A stretch of DNA of 64,000 bases from CAYSRJ01 sp964521865 (GTDB lineage: Bacteria; Spirochaetota; B62-G9; DRHN01): NCBI GenBank assembly GCA_964521865.1, contig CAZFTJ010000010.1, positions 62,001 to 126,000 on the forward strand. The letters are read 5' to 3'. Positions 35,034 to 44,319 of the stretch are shown here, piece after piece; within the stretch, counting starts at the first letter, position 1; each line of letters starts with the position of its first letter. The notes beneath the pieces are model-generated. The model made no database searches and had not been told where the DNA came from. It worked only from the letters and a program-made list of their open reading frames with translations. A program made the position numbers and the translations under genes.

Positions 35034-37490
35034 TCACGCTGTTTCAACTTTTTCAAGCTCTTTTTTCTTTTTCCTGTTTCCATCCTTGAAAACGATCCCT
35101 CTATTCTTAAAATCCGCTATAATCTTGCTGCCGGATTTGAATTTACCCTTGAGAATCTCATTTGCCAGGGGGTCTTCGATTTGCCGCTGTATTGTTCTTC
35201 TCAGGGGGCGAGCGCCGTATTTCTCGTCGTATCCGCGCTCAATGAGATACTCTTTTGCCGCTTTCGTTATGCTGAAACCCAAACCCTTTTCCTCGAGCTG
35301 CTTCCTGCTCTCATTCAGCATTAAATCGATTATAGAACCGATCTGATTCTTCGTAAGGGAATGGAACACCACAACCTCATCCACCCGGTTGAGAAATTCG
35401 GGGTTGAACACCCGTTTCAGAGCGGACATGGCCTTATCCTTCATGTCGATGAAGCCCTTTTCGCCCGACGCTGTAAAACCGAGGCTGCCGCCTTTATTGA
35501 TCTCCTTGCTTCCCACGTTTGAGGTCATGATAATGACCGTATTCCTGAAATCAACGGTATGTCCGAGATGATCCGAAAGCTGGCCTTCCTCGAAAACCTG
35601 AAGAAGCATATTGAACACATCCGGATGCGCCTTTTCTATTTCATCAAGGAGTATAACACTGTAAGGCTTTCGTCTGATCTTTTCCGTAAGCTCTCCTCCC
35701 TCCTGATACCCGACATACCCGGGAGGCGCACCTACAAGCCGCGATACGTTGTGCTTCTCCATGAATTCACTCATATCTATTCTGATCAGGTGTTCCTCCG
35801 ATCCGAATAAAAATTCCGCCAGACACTTTGCCAGATACGTCTTGCCGACACCGGTCGGGCCGAGGAAGATAAATGAACCCGAAGGCCGCTTCGGCGATTT
35901 CAGACCTGTCCTCGATCTTCTGACAGCCCTGCTCACCGCTTCGATTGCCTCATCCTGTCCGATAACTTTCTTGTGGAGATCATCCTCCATTCGAAGCAGT
36001 TTCTGAGATTCGCTTTCAACGATACGTATCAGAGGAATTCCGGTCAAATCGCTCGTAATTTGATAAATTTCTTCATCATCGACCACAGGCTTCTCGATAT
36101 TCAGCTCCTTTTTCCACTCATCCTTCATGATCTCGAGCTTTTCCCTGAGCTGATTCATCTTATCCCTGACCTTTGCAGCCTTCTCGTAGTCCTGCATCTC
36201 GACAAGATGGGTTTTATCCTGTCGCAGCCTTTCTATCTCCTCCTCCATTTCCTTGAAATCCTTGGGGACCATGGTATTCTCGAGCCGCACCTTCGATCCG
36301 GCCTCATCAATGAGGTCGATTGCCTTATCCGGGAGATATCTGTCTGTAATATACCTGTACGATAGGTTGGCCGCCGCATCAAGCGCATTATCGGTATAGG
36401 TTATTTTGTGGTGCTCTTCATATTTCTGTTTGATGCCCCTGAGTATCTCGATGGTTTCATCAATAGTCGATTCATCGACAATAATAGGCTGAAATCTTCT
36501 CTCCAGCGCCGCGTCTCTTTCAACGTACTTTTTGTATTCACTGAGCGTTGTTGCGCCGATACACTGCAGCTCCCCCCGTGAGAGCGCCGGTTTCAGCATG
36601 TTGGCCGCATCGATGGCGCCTTCCGCCCCGCCCGCCCCTATTATGGTATGAAGCTCATCGATAAACAGGACAACATTTCCGGCGCGCCGGATTTCAAACA
36701 TTACCTTCTTCAGCCGTTCTTCAAATTCCCCTCTGTACTTGGTTCCCGCTACCAGAGAAGCCAGGTCAAGGGTCAGTACCCGCTTGCTCGCAAGCGTTTC
36801 CGGCACCCTTCCAAGTACGATGTTCTGGGCAAGTCCCTCGACAATGGCGGTTTTTCCGACGCCCGGCTCTCCGATTAATACCGGATTGTTTTTCGTTCTT
36901 CGACACAGTATTTGAATAACACGCTTTATCTCCTTTTCCCTGCCTATTACGGGATCGAGCTTTTTTTCCTTGGCCAGGCTCGTCAGGTCGCGGCCGAATT
37001 CGTCGAGTGTCGGTGTGCGCCTGTCGACCTTCTTTTTCACCTCGTTCCTGCCTGTTCCGAGGAGCCTGTTGATTTCTTCGCGCACCGTTGAAATTTTTAT
37101 TCCCTGTTTATCGAAGGCGTTCATCAGACCGCTGTCACCCTCCCTGATCAGGCCAAGCAGCAGATGTTCAGTACCGATATAATTGTGCCCCATGCTGCGG
37201 GCTTCGTCTGCACTCAGCTCAAGCACCCGCTGCGCCCGAGTGGAAGGCGGCACATCGCCGAGGAGTAATATTCCGCCCGTTTTTTTCGTGTTCGCAATAA
37301 TGTCCTCTCGGAGGATGTTGAGATCGGCACCAAGATTTATGAGAGCCTTGATGGCAACTCCTTCACCCTCTTTGATGAGTCCAAGCAATATATGTTCGGG
37401 CAGAAGCTTATCGTGGTTGAGCTTTTTGGCTTCTTCCTGCGCCAGAATGTTGATAACCCTCTGGGCCCTTTCCGTTAATCCTTTAAACAT
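35034..37490 (-). CDS. clpC: ClpC-type AAA+ unfoldase
   Basis: 818 residues from ATG 37490, which overlaps the mcsB stop (TGATG). Double Clp-N domain (LLPEHILLGLIKEGEG; YIGTEHLLLGLIREGDSG, both keeping the Glu that docks phosphoarginine in B. subtilis ClpC). D1 Walker A GEPGVGKTAIVEG, a UVR-containing middle domain (about 415-460), D2 Walker A GPTGVGKTYLAK, and an LGF loop (GGSLGFTASGEKG) of the ClpP-binding type. It feeds ClpP (a ClpP gene lies at 43663-44280). Confidence 0.95.
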   Translation of the reverse strand: MFKGLTERAQRVINILAQEEAKKLNHDKLLPEHILLGLIKEGEGVAIKALINLGADLNILREDIIANTKKTGGILLLGDVPPSTRAQRVLELSADEARSMGHNYIGTEHLLLGLIREGDSGLMNAFDKQGIKISTVREEINRLLGTGRNEVKKKVDRRTPTLDEFGRDLTSLAKEKKLDPVIGREKEIKRVIQILCRRTKNNPVLIGEPGVGKTAIVEGLAQNIVLGRVPETLASKRVLTLDLASLVAGTKYRGEFEERLKKVMFEIRRAGNVVLFIDELHTIIGAGGAEGAIDAANMLKPALSRGELQCIGATTLSEYKKYVERDAALERRFQPIIVDESTIDETIEILRGIKQKYEEHHKITYTDNALDAAANLSYRYITDRYLPDKAIDLIDEAGSKVRLENTMVPKDFKEMEEEIERLRQDKTHLVEMQDYEKAAKVRDKMNQLREKLEIMKDEWKKELNIEKPVVDDEEIYQITSDLTGIPLIRIVESESQKLLRMEDDLHKKVIGQDEAIEAVSRAVRRSRTGLKSPKRPSGSFIFLGPTGVGKTYLAKCLAEFLFGSEEHLIRIDMSEFMEKHNVSRLVGAPPGYVGYQEGGELTEKIRRKPYSVILLDEIEKAHPDVFNMLLQVFEEGQLSDHLGHTVDFRNTVIIMTSNVGSKEINKGGSLGFTASGEKGFIDMKDKAMSALKRVFNPEFLNRVDEVVVFHSLTKNQIGSIIDLMLNESRKQLEEKGLGFSITKAAKEYLIERGYDEKYGARPLRRTIQRQIEDPLANEILKGKFKSGSKIIADFKNRGIVFKDGNRKKKKELEKVETA

Positions 37491-38530
37491 CACAATACCT
37501 CTTTCAAATAGTCTCTTATGAAACAAGCTCGTACTTCTTCAAGATTCTGGTCGTTCTTTAAGATTCCGTATCGTTTCTTGAGGTGATAATCCTGGATATA
37601 GAACAGCAAAAGATTTATGTCTTTCAATGAGAGATAGTCTATGATTCCGAGACTCAGTCCGAATCTCAACTGCGAGAGCAGATCGAGCGCTTCATACACG
37701 GACAGCAGTCTGCACGACAGCAGCAAACCGTAACTACGCCATACCCTGTCTTCCACAGCCCTTCTGCCGGAACTGTACAGCGCCTCCCTCACCGCGCGTT
37801 CTCGGTTTATTATATCCTGAAAACAGGACTGCATATATTCAAGCATTTCTCTTTCTGTTTTTCCTATAGAATCCCTGTTGTACATCTCGTAATACCCGTC
37901 TATCCAGTTTCCGCGCAACCCCAGGCCTTTCCTGTTCAGTTCGGCAATAAGTTCGTTCATTCTCCCGGAGTAAATCATCCCGGCCGGATGAACGGTAATT
38001 GAAAGCTCCATACCGGAACCGGATTTGTTTGTATGTGCGGTCAGGTACCCGAAATGAGATGAGTATTCGAAGCGCGTCGTCTTTCCGAGCTCATTTATTG
38101 TTTTTTTTGTGAAATCGTAATTCCAGTCAAAAGAATAACCGGGACCGGCGGCAACGAAATGAACATGGTCGTACACGTTCAGAAGGAAGTAGTAACTCTC
38201 ATCATGCGAAAGAACGAGAACCGCTTCATTATCAGTATCGTCGTACAGGATATTTCTTTCAATAAGAATCTGTCTGTCGATATCCGGGCATCTCTTCAGA
38301 TTGTACACCGTATGTTCGGCGGGATACCGGTTTTCGGCAATCTTTTCGAGAATAAAATGGTTTATCGCCTCCCTGTCCTTCCTCTTCAGTTTATGGGGAA
38401 AGAGATATCCTTCGATATTTCTATAAAGTTTTACACTGCTTTTTAATACGATGTCGGTATGACGGCTTTCAGTACGGTTGAAAATCCCTTCATTTTTTAC
38501 CAGCTCTTCAATGGTCACCTGTAAATCCAT
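37490..38530 (-). CDS. mcsB: McsB-family protein, probable pseudo arginine kinase
   Basis: About 346 residues. The fold and C-terminal core are clearly McsB: RRAVEDRVWRSYGLLLSCRL and LSQLRFGLSLGII match RSYGVLSNCR and DVRLGIDLGII of B. subtilis. The nucleotide and catalytic residues are not kept: SSRIRLARN is here SSVKLYRN, NEEDHIR is here NVYDHVH, the SCPTN catalytic Cys is here AHTN, and the LRASVMMH Arg is here MELSITVH. The comparison uses recalled B. subtilis sequence. It may have lost kinase activity and act as adaptor or phosphoarginine reader with McsA. ATG 38530 overlaps mcsA; GTG 38518, with AAAGGA upstream, is an alternative start. Confidence 0.85.
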   Translation of the reverse strand: MDLQVTIEELVKNEGIFNRTESRHTDIVLKSSVKLYRNIEGYLFPHKLKRKDREAINHFILEKIAENRYPAEHTVYNLKRCPDIDRQILIERNILYDDTDNEAVLVLSHDESYYFLLNVYDHVHFVAAGPGYSFDWNYDFTKKTINELGKTTRFEYSSHFGYLTAHTNKSGSGMELSITVHPAGMIYSGRMNELIAELNRKGLGLRGNWIDGYYEMYNRDSIGKTEREMLEYMQSCFQDIINRERAVREALYSSGRRAVEDRVWRSYGLLLSCRLLSVYEALDLLSQLRFGLSLGIIDYLSLKDINLLLFYIQDYHLKKRYGILKNDQNLEEVRACFIRDYLKEVL

Positions 38531-38996
38531 CCTTTTCGCATTGACGGATTCTGTCTCGTAATTCAGCAGCCTTTTCAAACTCTTCCAGTTTTACTGCTTC
38601 GTAAAGCCTCTTTTTGAGCTCATCTATATAGAGGTCGCTGTACTCTTCTCTGGGCTTCTTTCTGAAAAAGAACCCGTTTTTTCTTTTTTCTTTTGTAATA
38701 ATTCCATTAAACAGCTCATAACAGTTCGCGCATCCCACAAGGCCGGTTCTCTTGACCTCTCTGTACGTTGTTCTGCATACAGGACAGACGAGACTGGGTT
38801 CTCCCGACTTGCCGTTATTCTCCGACTGCAGGAGCCCTTCAAGAAACCTGTAACCGTTATCATCAACGTCAATCAGCTCGTCTCTTTTTTTCCGCCGGCT
38901 GCAGTCACTGCAGATGTGAAGTTCCACCAACTCGTTATTTCTTATTGTGAGCGAATGGTAGGAAGACTCGTTTTTTCCACACAAGTCGCATTTCAT
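38508..38996 (-). CDS. mcsA: McsA-type zinc and UVR-motif protein
   Basis: 162 residues. Four CxxC pairs (KCDLCGK, ICSDCSR, VCPVCRT, GCANCYE) for two zinc ions, and a C-terminal UVR motif (LYEAVKLEEFEKAAELRDRI) of the type that binds Clp ATPases. McsA activates McsB in Firmicutes. ATG 38996 with aaggtg 7 bases upstream. First gene of the mcsA-mcsB-clpC operon; no ctsR repressor gene precedes it. Confidence 0.93.
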   Translation of the reverse strand: MKCDLCGKNESSYHSLTIRNNELVELHICSDCSRRKKRDELIDVDDNGYRFLEGLLQSENNGKSGEPSLVCPVCRTTYREVKRTGLVGCANCYELFNGIITKEKRKNGFFFRKKPREEYSDLYIDELKKRLYEAVKLEEFEKAAELRDRIRQCEKDGFTGDH

Positions 38997-39023
38997 ACGG
39001 AGCACCTTAGAAACAAATATACA

Positions 39024-39713
39024 TTAATTAAAATTGTCAAGCAAGGTATTTAAGGAACCGGCTTCCAATCTGTATGTGACGTCGGCATCCGAAACAACAG
39101 ACGGGTTGTGGGTTACGACAAGCAGGGTGTGGTTGAATTTACGTACAATATGAAAGAGCAGATTTTTTATCTTTTCCGCTGTGTTGCTGTCAAGGTCTCC
39201 GGTCGGTTCATCCGCCAGAATGATTTCAGGGTCGTTTATGAGGGCCCGTGCAATTGCAACACGCTGACTTTCTCCACCGGACAGACGGTTCGGTTTCATA
39301 TCTTTTTTTGAAAGAATCTCCATAATCGACAGCAATTCGACAGCCTTACCGTATGCATGATCAACATTGTATCGCTTAAGAAGATTCGGCATCATGATAT
39401 TTTCAAGCACCGTGAATTCAGAAAGAAGGTTATGAAATTGAAATATAAAACCGATATACCGGTTCCGTATATCCGATAATGTATCTTCAGTCGCCTGTTC
39501 GAAACGGACGTCTTTTACAACAACAGTTCCCGATGTCGGCCTATCGAGACCGCCGATCAGATTAAGCAACGTCGTTTTCCCCGAGCCGCTTCTGCCTACA
39601 ACTGCTGCTATTGTCCCCCTTTTTACAGTCAGGTCAAGACCATTGAGCACGGTCAATTCGGTATCTCCCGATTGATATACTTTTTTAAGGTTCGCTATAC
39701 GTACCGCATACAT
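39024..39713 (-). CDS. lolD: Lipoprotein-releasing ABC transporter ATPase
   Basis: 229 residues. Walker A VVGRSGSGKTTLLNL, Q-loop FIFQFHNLLSEFTVLENI, signature NRLSGGESQRVAIARAL, Walker B PEIILADEPTGDLDS, H-loop VTHNP. The FQFHNL.EFT..EN pattern is typical of LolD. Twelve bases separate it from the permease. Together they extract lipoproteins from the inner membrane and hand them to LolA (45516-46292). Confidence 0.93.
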   Translation of the reverse strand: MYAVRIANLKKVYQSGDTELTVLNGLDLTVKRGTIAAVVGRSGSGKTTLLNLIGGLDRPTSGTVVVKDVRFEQATEDTLSDIRNRYIGFIFQFHNLLSEFTVLENIMMPNLLKRYNVDHAYGKAVELLSIMEILSKKDMKPNRLSGGESQRVAIARALINDPEIILADEPTGDLDSNTAEKIKNLLFHIVRKFNHTLLVVTHNPSVVSDADVTYRLEAGSLNTLLDNFN

Positions 39714-39725
39714 ATATCGTATCCT

Positions 39726-41021
39726 TCATTCATATCGAATCGTTTCAGCCGGTTTCATTAAAGAAGCCTTCCGTGCCGGATAGTAAGCTGCAAGTACGCT
39801 CAAAACCAGGGAGAGCATCGATACGATTATAATGTCCCTGAAATGTATCTCCACAGGCACTCCTTCCAGGTAGTATATCGAATCGGACAGTATTTCGAAT
39901 CGAGGGAGCGGTGAATGACCGAGAGGCAGGAGATACAGATAATAAAAACCGTTCCGGATGCCGTTTACAACCGCTTCGAAAAAGTTGAAGATGCCCTCTA
40001 TATTCAGTGTGAGGATAAATCCGACGAAAACTCCGATTGCCGTTCCGATACAGCCGATTATCAGCCCGTCGATCACAAAAATCCTCGTTATGAGAGACGG
40101 ACGAGCGCCCAGAGCCCGTAAAATACCTATTTCTCTCTTCTTGTCCATGACTGTCATGACCAGTGAGCCGATAATGTTGAAGGCTCCGCTTACTATGATC
40201 AGCATTACAACAAAACCTATGCCGACCTTTTCATTCTGGAGTGCTTCAAAAAGAGGTCTGTTCAGTTCCATCCATGTATACAGATAGTAATCCGCTTTGA
40301 GGTTATGATGGATCCATGCAGCGACTCTGTCCGCTTTGAAAATATTTTGTATCTTCAACCCGATACTCAGATCCCGTTCCCTGATTCCAAAAAGTTTGTA
40401 CGCATTATCGATGGATACATACGCCATATTTTTATCGTACTCCCAGTATCCTGTCTTGAAGAGGCCGGTTACGCGGAACAGATTTACCTGCGGCTTCGAT
40501 GACAGCTCATCGCTGCCTTTCAGTGTCAGAAGCGTTACAAACTCCCCTGCATGTACGCCTGCTTCCCGTGCCAGCTCTACGCCGAGCAGTATGGAGTTTT
40601 TCCCACCCAGATCAAAACTGCCCTCTTCAATGCGTATTTCTCCTGCAAACCCGCTGTCCTTATCCATAATATCCTTCGGCAGAGCCTTGAGCACCACGCC
40701 GCGGGTTATAAAATCGCTTCTTATGATACCCTCCCCGGAATAAAATGGAATTATTGATAGTATTTCTTTATTTTTTCTTAAAATTGGTATACTATTGTAC
40801 AATACTGCATCCTCGTCAGAACCCGGTTGAAGGGTAATATGGAAGCTGTTTGTTTCAATGATTTTTCTTCTGAACGTATTGTGAAAACCGTTCATTATTG
40901 AAAGAACCGTAATAAGCGTGATAATGCCGAAAGATATCATGAGAATGGACAGTGTGGACATGAGAGACCATTTTGCCATAAGATATCTTCTTGCAAGGAA
41001 AAATGAGAGCTTTACTTTCAT
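39726..41021 (-). CDS. lolC: Lipoprotein-releasing ABC permease, LolC/LolE family
   Basis: 431 residues with the FtsX/MacB/LolCE layout: an N-terminal span (LSTLSILMISFGIITLITVL) after the sequence FFLARRYLMAKWS, a large periplasmic domain (about 45-270), and three C-terminal spans (VVMLIIVSGAFNIIGSLVMT; GCIGTAIGVFVGFILTL; IIIVSMLSLVLSVLAAYYPA ending ARKASLMKPAETIRYE). Only one permease gene is present, so LolC/LolE may be a homodimer as in LolF-type systems, or the second lies elsewhere. Confidence 0.9.
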   Translation of the reverse strand: MKVKLSFFLARRYLMAKWSLMSTLSILMISFGIITLITVLSIMNGFHNTFRRKIIETNSFHITLQPGSDEDAVLYNSIPILRKNKEILSIIPFYSGEGIIRSDFITRGVVLKALPKDIMDKDSGFAGEIRIEEGSFDLGGKNSILLGVELAREAGVHAGEFVTLLTLKGSDELSSKPQVNLFRVTGLFKTGYWEYDKNMAYVSIDNAYKLFGIRERDLSIGLKIQNIFKADRVAAWIHHNLKADYYLYTWMELNRPLFEALQNEKVGIGFVVMLIIVSGAFNIIGSLVMTVMDKKREIGILRALGARPSLITRIFVIDGLIIGCIGTAIGVFVGFILTLNIEGIFNFFEAVVNGIRNGFYYLYLLPLGHSPLPRFEILSDSIYYLEGVPVEIHFRDIIIVSMLSLVLSVLAAYYPARKASLMKPAETIRYE

Positions 41022-41171
41022 TTCGGCGGCTTTACGTTAAAAGTATGACAATGCCTGTTTTACCGATACGGAACAGCGACCGCGGTTTTCGGGAAACAGC
41101 TGTCAATGACTGTAAGATAGCTCTCAGATCGCAGGGAATAAAGTTTTTTCGTTTTAAAAGGAGCCCAAGCC

Positions 41172-42143
41172 GTGGATGTCGTCGATTCATCTCCGCCTGC
41201 CGGCGTGGATGATACAATAGTTCTTAAAGGCAGGTTCAAGGCAGTTGAAACGAACACGTACGGACTCCTCATCATTTTTTTGAGTGAGGAATTGAGAACA
41301 GTCGAAAGCCTGCTGGCAATCGCTTCTCATTACAGTGCTCTATACGAAACAGATCCCCGGCTTCCATGGTATGCACTTGAGGAGAACATTGTAAATTTAA
41401 AGTGGAAAGGTGATATTGCGGTCAATATATCGATCGATCTGCAGAATTATATGGAGAGTTCTCTCGACCGTGACCGGGGAAATGAGCTGTACATGCTTCT
41501 CAAAAACAACGACCAGACGAAGATCGAATCCCTGCTGCAGGCAATATTAATCAAACCGCTGTCGGACCGAAACATTATCCTTGAAATCTCGACTGAGACG
41601 ATCTCGCAGGAAAACCTTCGCAATAAACGTGCGGAAAGGAACAGGCAAAAAAGCGGCGGGAAAGCAGCGGGTGCGGCACAGAAGAATTCGGAGACGGACA
41701 GATATATTCCCGTGGACCTCATTCTTGCACCGGTGAGCGGTATACCCATATACGGGCTGTCGAAGGGCGATAAAATAATGGTCAGAATAAATGACCGATC
41801 GGTGCGGGGAAAATATTACATAGATCTGCTGGGTGCACGGGTTAACGGTAACATTATTCCCGTACCGGCGAAGGTTATGCATATCAGTAAAAACGATAAC
41901 AACGAATACACCATTCTCTGTAATATTACGGACAGGGCGGTTGGAAAGGCTATCGAATCGGAAACGGTGAAACTCAAACGCTACGACGACCTCTTCGACC
42001 AGAACACCCCGTTAAGGGAGATTGCGCTGGACGAAAGTGCCGGCAAAAGCCGGAGTTTCCCCATGTTCATCGTTGTAACCGGTGCGCTTATGTTCGTCGT
42101 ATTGATGATTTTCATTATTATGTGGTTTTATAATATTCTGTAA
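41172..42143 (+). CDS. Tail-anchored protein of unknown function
   Basis: 323 residues from GTG 41172 with RBS aaaaggag. No family is recognised. Two mixed alpha/beta regions (about 15-145 and 175-265), the second with RYIPVDLILAPVSGIPIYGL, then GDKIMVRIND and GNIIPVPAKVMHI, are split by a basic, low-complexity linker rich in Lys, Arg and Ala (about 150-172). A single C-terminal span (FIVVTGALMFVVLMIFIIMW) places the bulk in the cytoplasm. Divergent from the Lol genes. Confidence 0.75.
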   Translation: MDVVDSSPPAGVDDTIVLKGRFKAVETNTYGLLIIFLSEELRTVESLLAIASHYSALYETDPRLPWYALEENIVNLKWKGDIAVNISIDLQNYMESSLDRDRGNELYMLLKNNDQTKIESLLQAILIKPLSDRNIILEISTETISQENLRNKRAERNRQKSGGKAAGAAQKNSETDRYIPVDLILAPVSGIPIYGLSKGDKIMVRINDRSVRGKYYIDLLGARVNGNIIPVPAKVMHISKNDNNEYTILCNITDRAVGKAIESETVKLKRYDDLFDQNTPLREIALDESAGKSRSFPMFIVVTGALMFVVLMIFIIMWFYNIL

Positions 42144-42231
42144 CAAACAACACATATAAACCCACAGCGGTCCGAAACCCGGATCACATGTCGCGGGGGA
42201 CATGCCGTCGGTCCGCGCGGCCTACGCGATG

Positions 42232-43440
42232 CTAGTGCAGGCTTCTATCTATCCAGAGATTTCTCGTTCTGCGAAGATCAACCTGTGTGATGCCCGGTTC
42301 AAGCTGTACAATGGGATTAAGCGGAAAACGCAGCATGGTTTTAACTACCCGGGCCCTGCCGCCGTCGTTCAATGAAACCATACTGCCTCTGGCAGCAAAC
42401 TCTTTCACGGAATCTATGAATACCGAGAGAATCCGTATATCGTAGTCTTCCCTGCTCCAACTTAGAAATTCATCTTTGCTGTAGTGGATTGAAATATCGC
42501 TCCCGTATTTAATAATGCTCAATTGGTTGTCGTATGAATCACAGACGGAGACTATCCTGCTGGAAAGTCCGATTTTTTCAAGTGTAATCCTGTGCGGATA
42601 ACCGTTCCCTTTCGCCTTTTCGTGGTGCTCAAGCGCGGGTTTTATGAGGAGAGGATTCTGTATTCTTTTTCTCAAGTAGCCGTACCCGTTTATGGTATGA
42701 TTTCTAATCTCAGACTGCTTTGCGCCCTCCTTTATAAAAATAATACCGGTATCATGCATAAGTGCGCCGGAAACGCTGTCGACAAGCTCTTTTCCCCTTA
42801 ATTTCAGGTTCACCGCAGTAATGGCGGTTAGAATTGCGGTATTTATCGAATGAGCTGCCAGTCTGTTTTCGCCGCATCCTTTTCCGACGAACGTAAGTGC
42901 ATCATCTTGAAGATTTGAGATGTAGTTTATGATGAACAGGGAAATTTTGTAGATCTGTTTTATTGTAATACTTTCATTTTTCTGTATTCTGCCGAATAAA
43001 TCTCCCGCCAGGGTGACGGCAGAGTCGTATACCTCCTCTTCTCCGCTGATTTCAATCCTTTGCCCGGCCTCTTCATCGGGTGCCCATTCATACGGCTTGC
43101 CGATTGTTTCCCGCACCTGTTGGATGCCCGCGCCGCTCGTGCTCCCGGCGATTCTGCTTCCCGCACTCCGATCCCCGGTAACTTTGCCACCGAGACCCTG
43201 TTCTGTAACTTCGGGCGCCTGCACGACACGAGGGCGTTGTGTAGCCGGTTCGGGCGCCTGCACAGCAGCAGACCCTCCAGCTGCATAGTACAGAGGAAAG
43301 AGATCGTATCTTTCAATGCGGGTCAGGTCCTGGTTTGTAATGGGATGGTATTTTGAGAGTGTAATGAAAAATTCATCCGAAATAATATAGTAACCGGTGA
43401 CAGTTCCCGCTCTGAGCTCCTTCCTATTGCATTCTTTCAT
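42232..43440 (-). CDS. HD-GYP domain phosphodiesterase
   Basis: 402 residues. The N-terminal 145 residues form a short domain plus a Pro/Ala/Gly-rich linker. The HD-GYP domain (about 195-350) has HSINTAILTAITAV, GALMHDTGIIFI (the HD pair), NHTINGYGYLRK and ALEHHEKAKGNGYPHRI (GYP motif). This family hydrolyses cyclic di-GMP. All metal-binding His/Asp visible in the motifs are kept. The C-terminus (about 355-402) resembles a small extra beta domain. The ATG is at 43440, with a 222-bp gap to divergent clpP. Confidence 0.88.
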   Translation of the reverse strand: MKECNRKELRAGTVTGYYIISDEFFITLSKYHPITNQDLTRIERYDLFPLYYAAGGSAAVQAPEPATQRPRVVQAPEVTEQGLGGKVTGDRSAGSRIAGSTSGAGIQQVRETIGKPYEWAPDEEAGQRIEISGEEEVYDSAVTLAGDLFGRIQKNESITIKQIYKISLFIINYISNLQDDALTFVGKGCGENRLAAHSINTAILTAITAVNLKLRGKELVDSVSGALMHDTGIIFIKEGAKQSEIRNHTINGYGYLRKRIQNPLLIKPALEHHEKAKGNGYPHRITLEKIGLSSRIVSVCDSYDNQLSIIKYGSDISIHYSKDEFLSWSREDYDIRILSVFIDSVKEFAARGSMVSLNDGGRARVVKTMLRFPLNPIVQLEPGITQVDLRRTRNLWIDRSLH

Positions 43441-43662
43441 ATATCAAACCGTTCTCCAATGTGATACGGTGTTTTGTATTTGAACTTCTGCTTCTAAATT
43501 GCTATATTTTGCACCACAAGACAACTACTGTATTAAATTTTCGGCCAGTATGAAATCTTTGTCAAATTCTATTAATTTTTATAAACAGCACCGGCCTTCT
43601 GCACGCCTGCGAACACAGAGGACAGGTGGAATTTGAAAAGAACAACATGATGGAGAGATCTC

Positions 43663-44280
43663 ATGAATCAAACAAAAGGCATATATTTTGAGGGACAAAA
43701 TGAAAAAAACGAAGAGTCTGAAAGAGGACGGTTTCTGGATAAGGAGCTTCTCGAATCCCGGACACTCGTCATGTCACAGACAATCGATGCGCCTCTGGCA
43801 CGAAATATCTATTCGCGCCTGATTCTCCTTGAAAAGGACAGCACCGAAAAACCGGTGACCGTTATTATAAATTCACAGGGAGGCAGTGCAGATTCGGGTT
43901 TCGGAATCTATGACATGCTCAGATTCATCCAGTGTCCGGTTATTACACTTACCGCAGGACTCTGCGCAAGTGCGGCTGTCATTGTATTTCTCGCCGGTGA
44001 AAAGGACAGGAGATTTTCTCTTCCCAATTCCCGCTTTCTCATTCATCAACCTTCAACGAGCGCAGTAGGCCCGGCTGCGGATCTGGAAATCACCGCGCAT
44101 CAAATTCTGAAAATTCGCGATCAATTCAATGCGATCATTGCACGCGAAACGGGGAAGGATATAAAGACCGTTACCACGGATACAAACCGTGATTTCTGGC
44201 TGTCTGCGGAAGAAGCGGTTGAATATAACCTCGTAAGCAAAATCATCGAGAGCAGAAAGGAAATCGAAAAATACCGGTAA
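43663..44280 (+). CDS. clpP: ClpP-family serine protease
   Basis: 205 residues. Catalytic Ser in AGLCASAAVIVFLAG, His in RFLIHQPST, Asp in DTNRDFWLSAEEAVEYNLV; oxyanion strand INSQGGSADSGFGIYDMLRF. The triad is complete, though the Ser loop (LCASAA) and PGG-to-QGG change make it slightly divergent from canonical ClpP. It is isolated from clpC, and no clpX is adjacent. RBS ggagag. Confidence 0.9.
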   Translation: MNQTKGIYFEGQNEKNEESERGRFLDKELLESRTLVMSQTIDAPLARNIYSRLILLEKDSTEKPVTVIINSQGGSADSGFGIYDMLRFIQCPVITLTAGLCASAAVIVFLAGEKDRRFSLPNSRFLIHQPSTSAVGPAADLEITAHQILKIRDQFNAIIARETGKDIKTVTTDTNRDFWLSAEEAVEYNLVSKIIESRKEIEKYR

Positions 44281-44319
44281 GTGTTTCAGTGCATGCATGT
44301 ACCGGACATGTGAGGGGAA

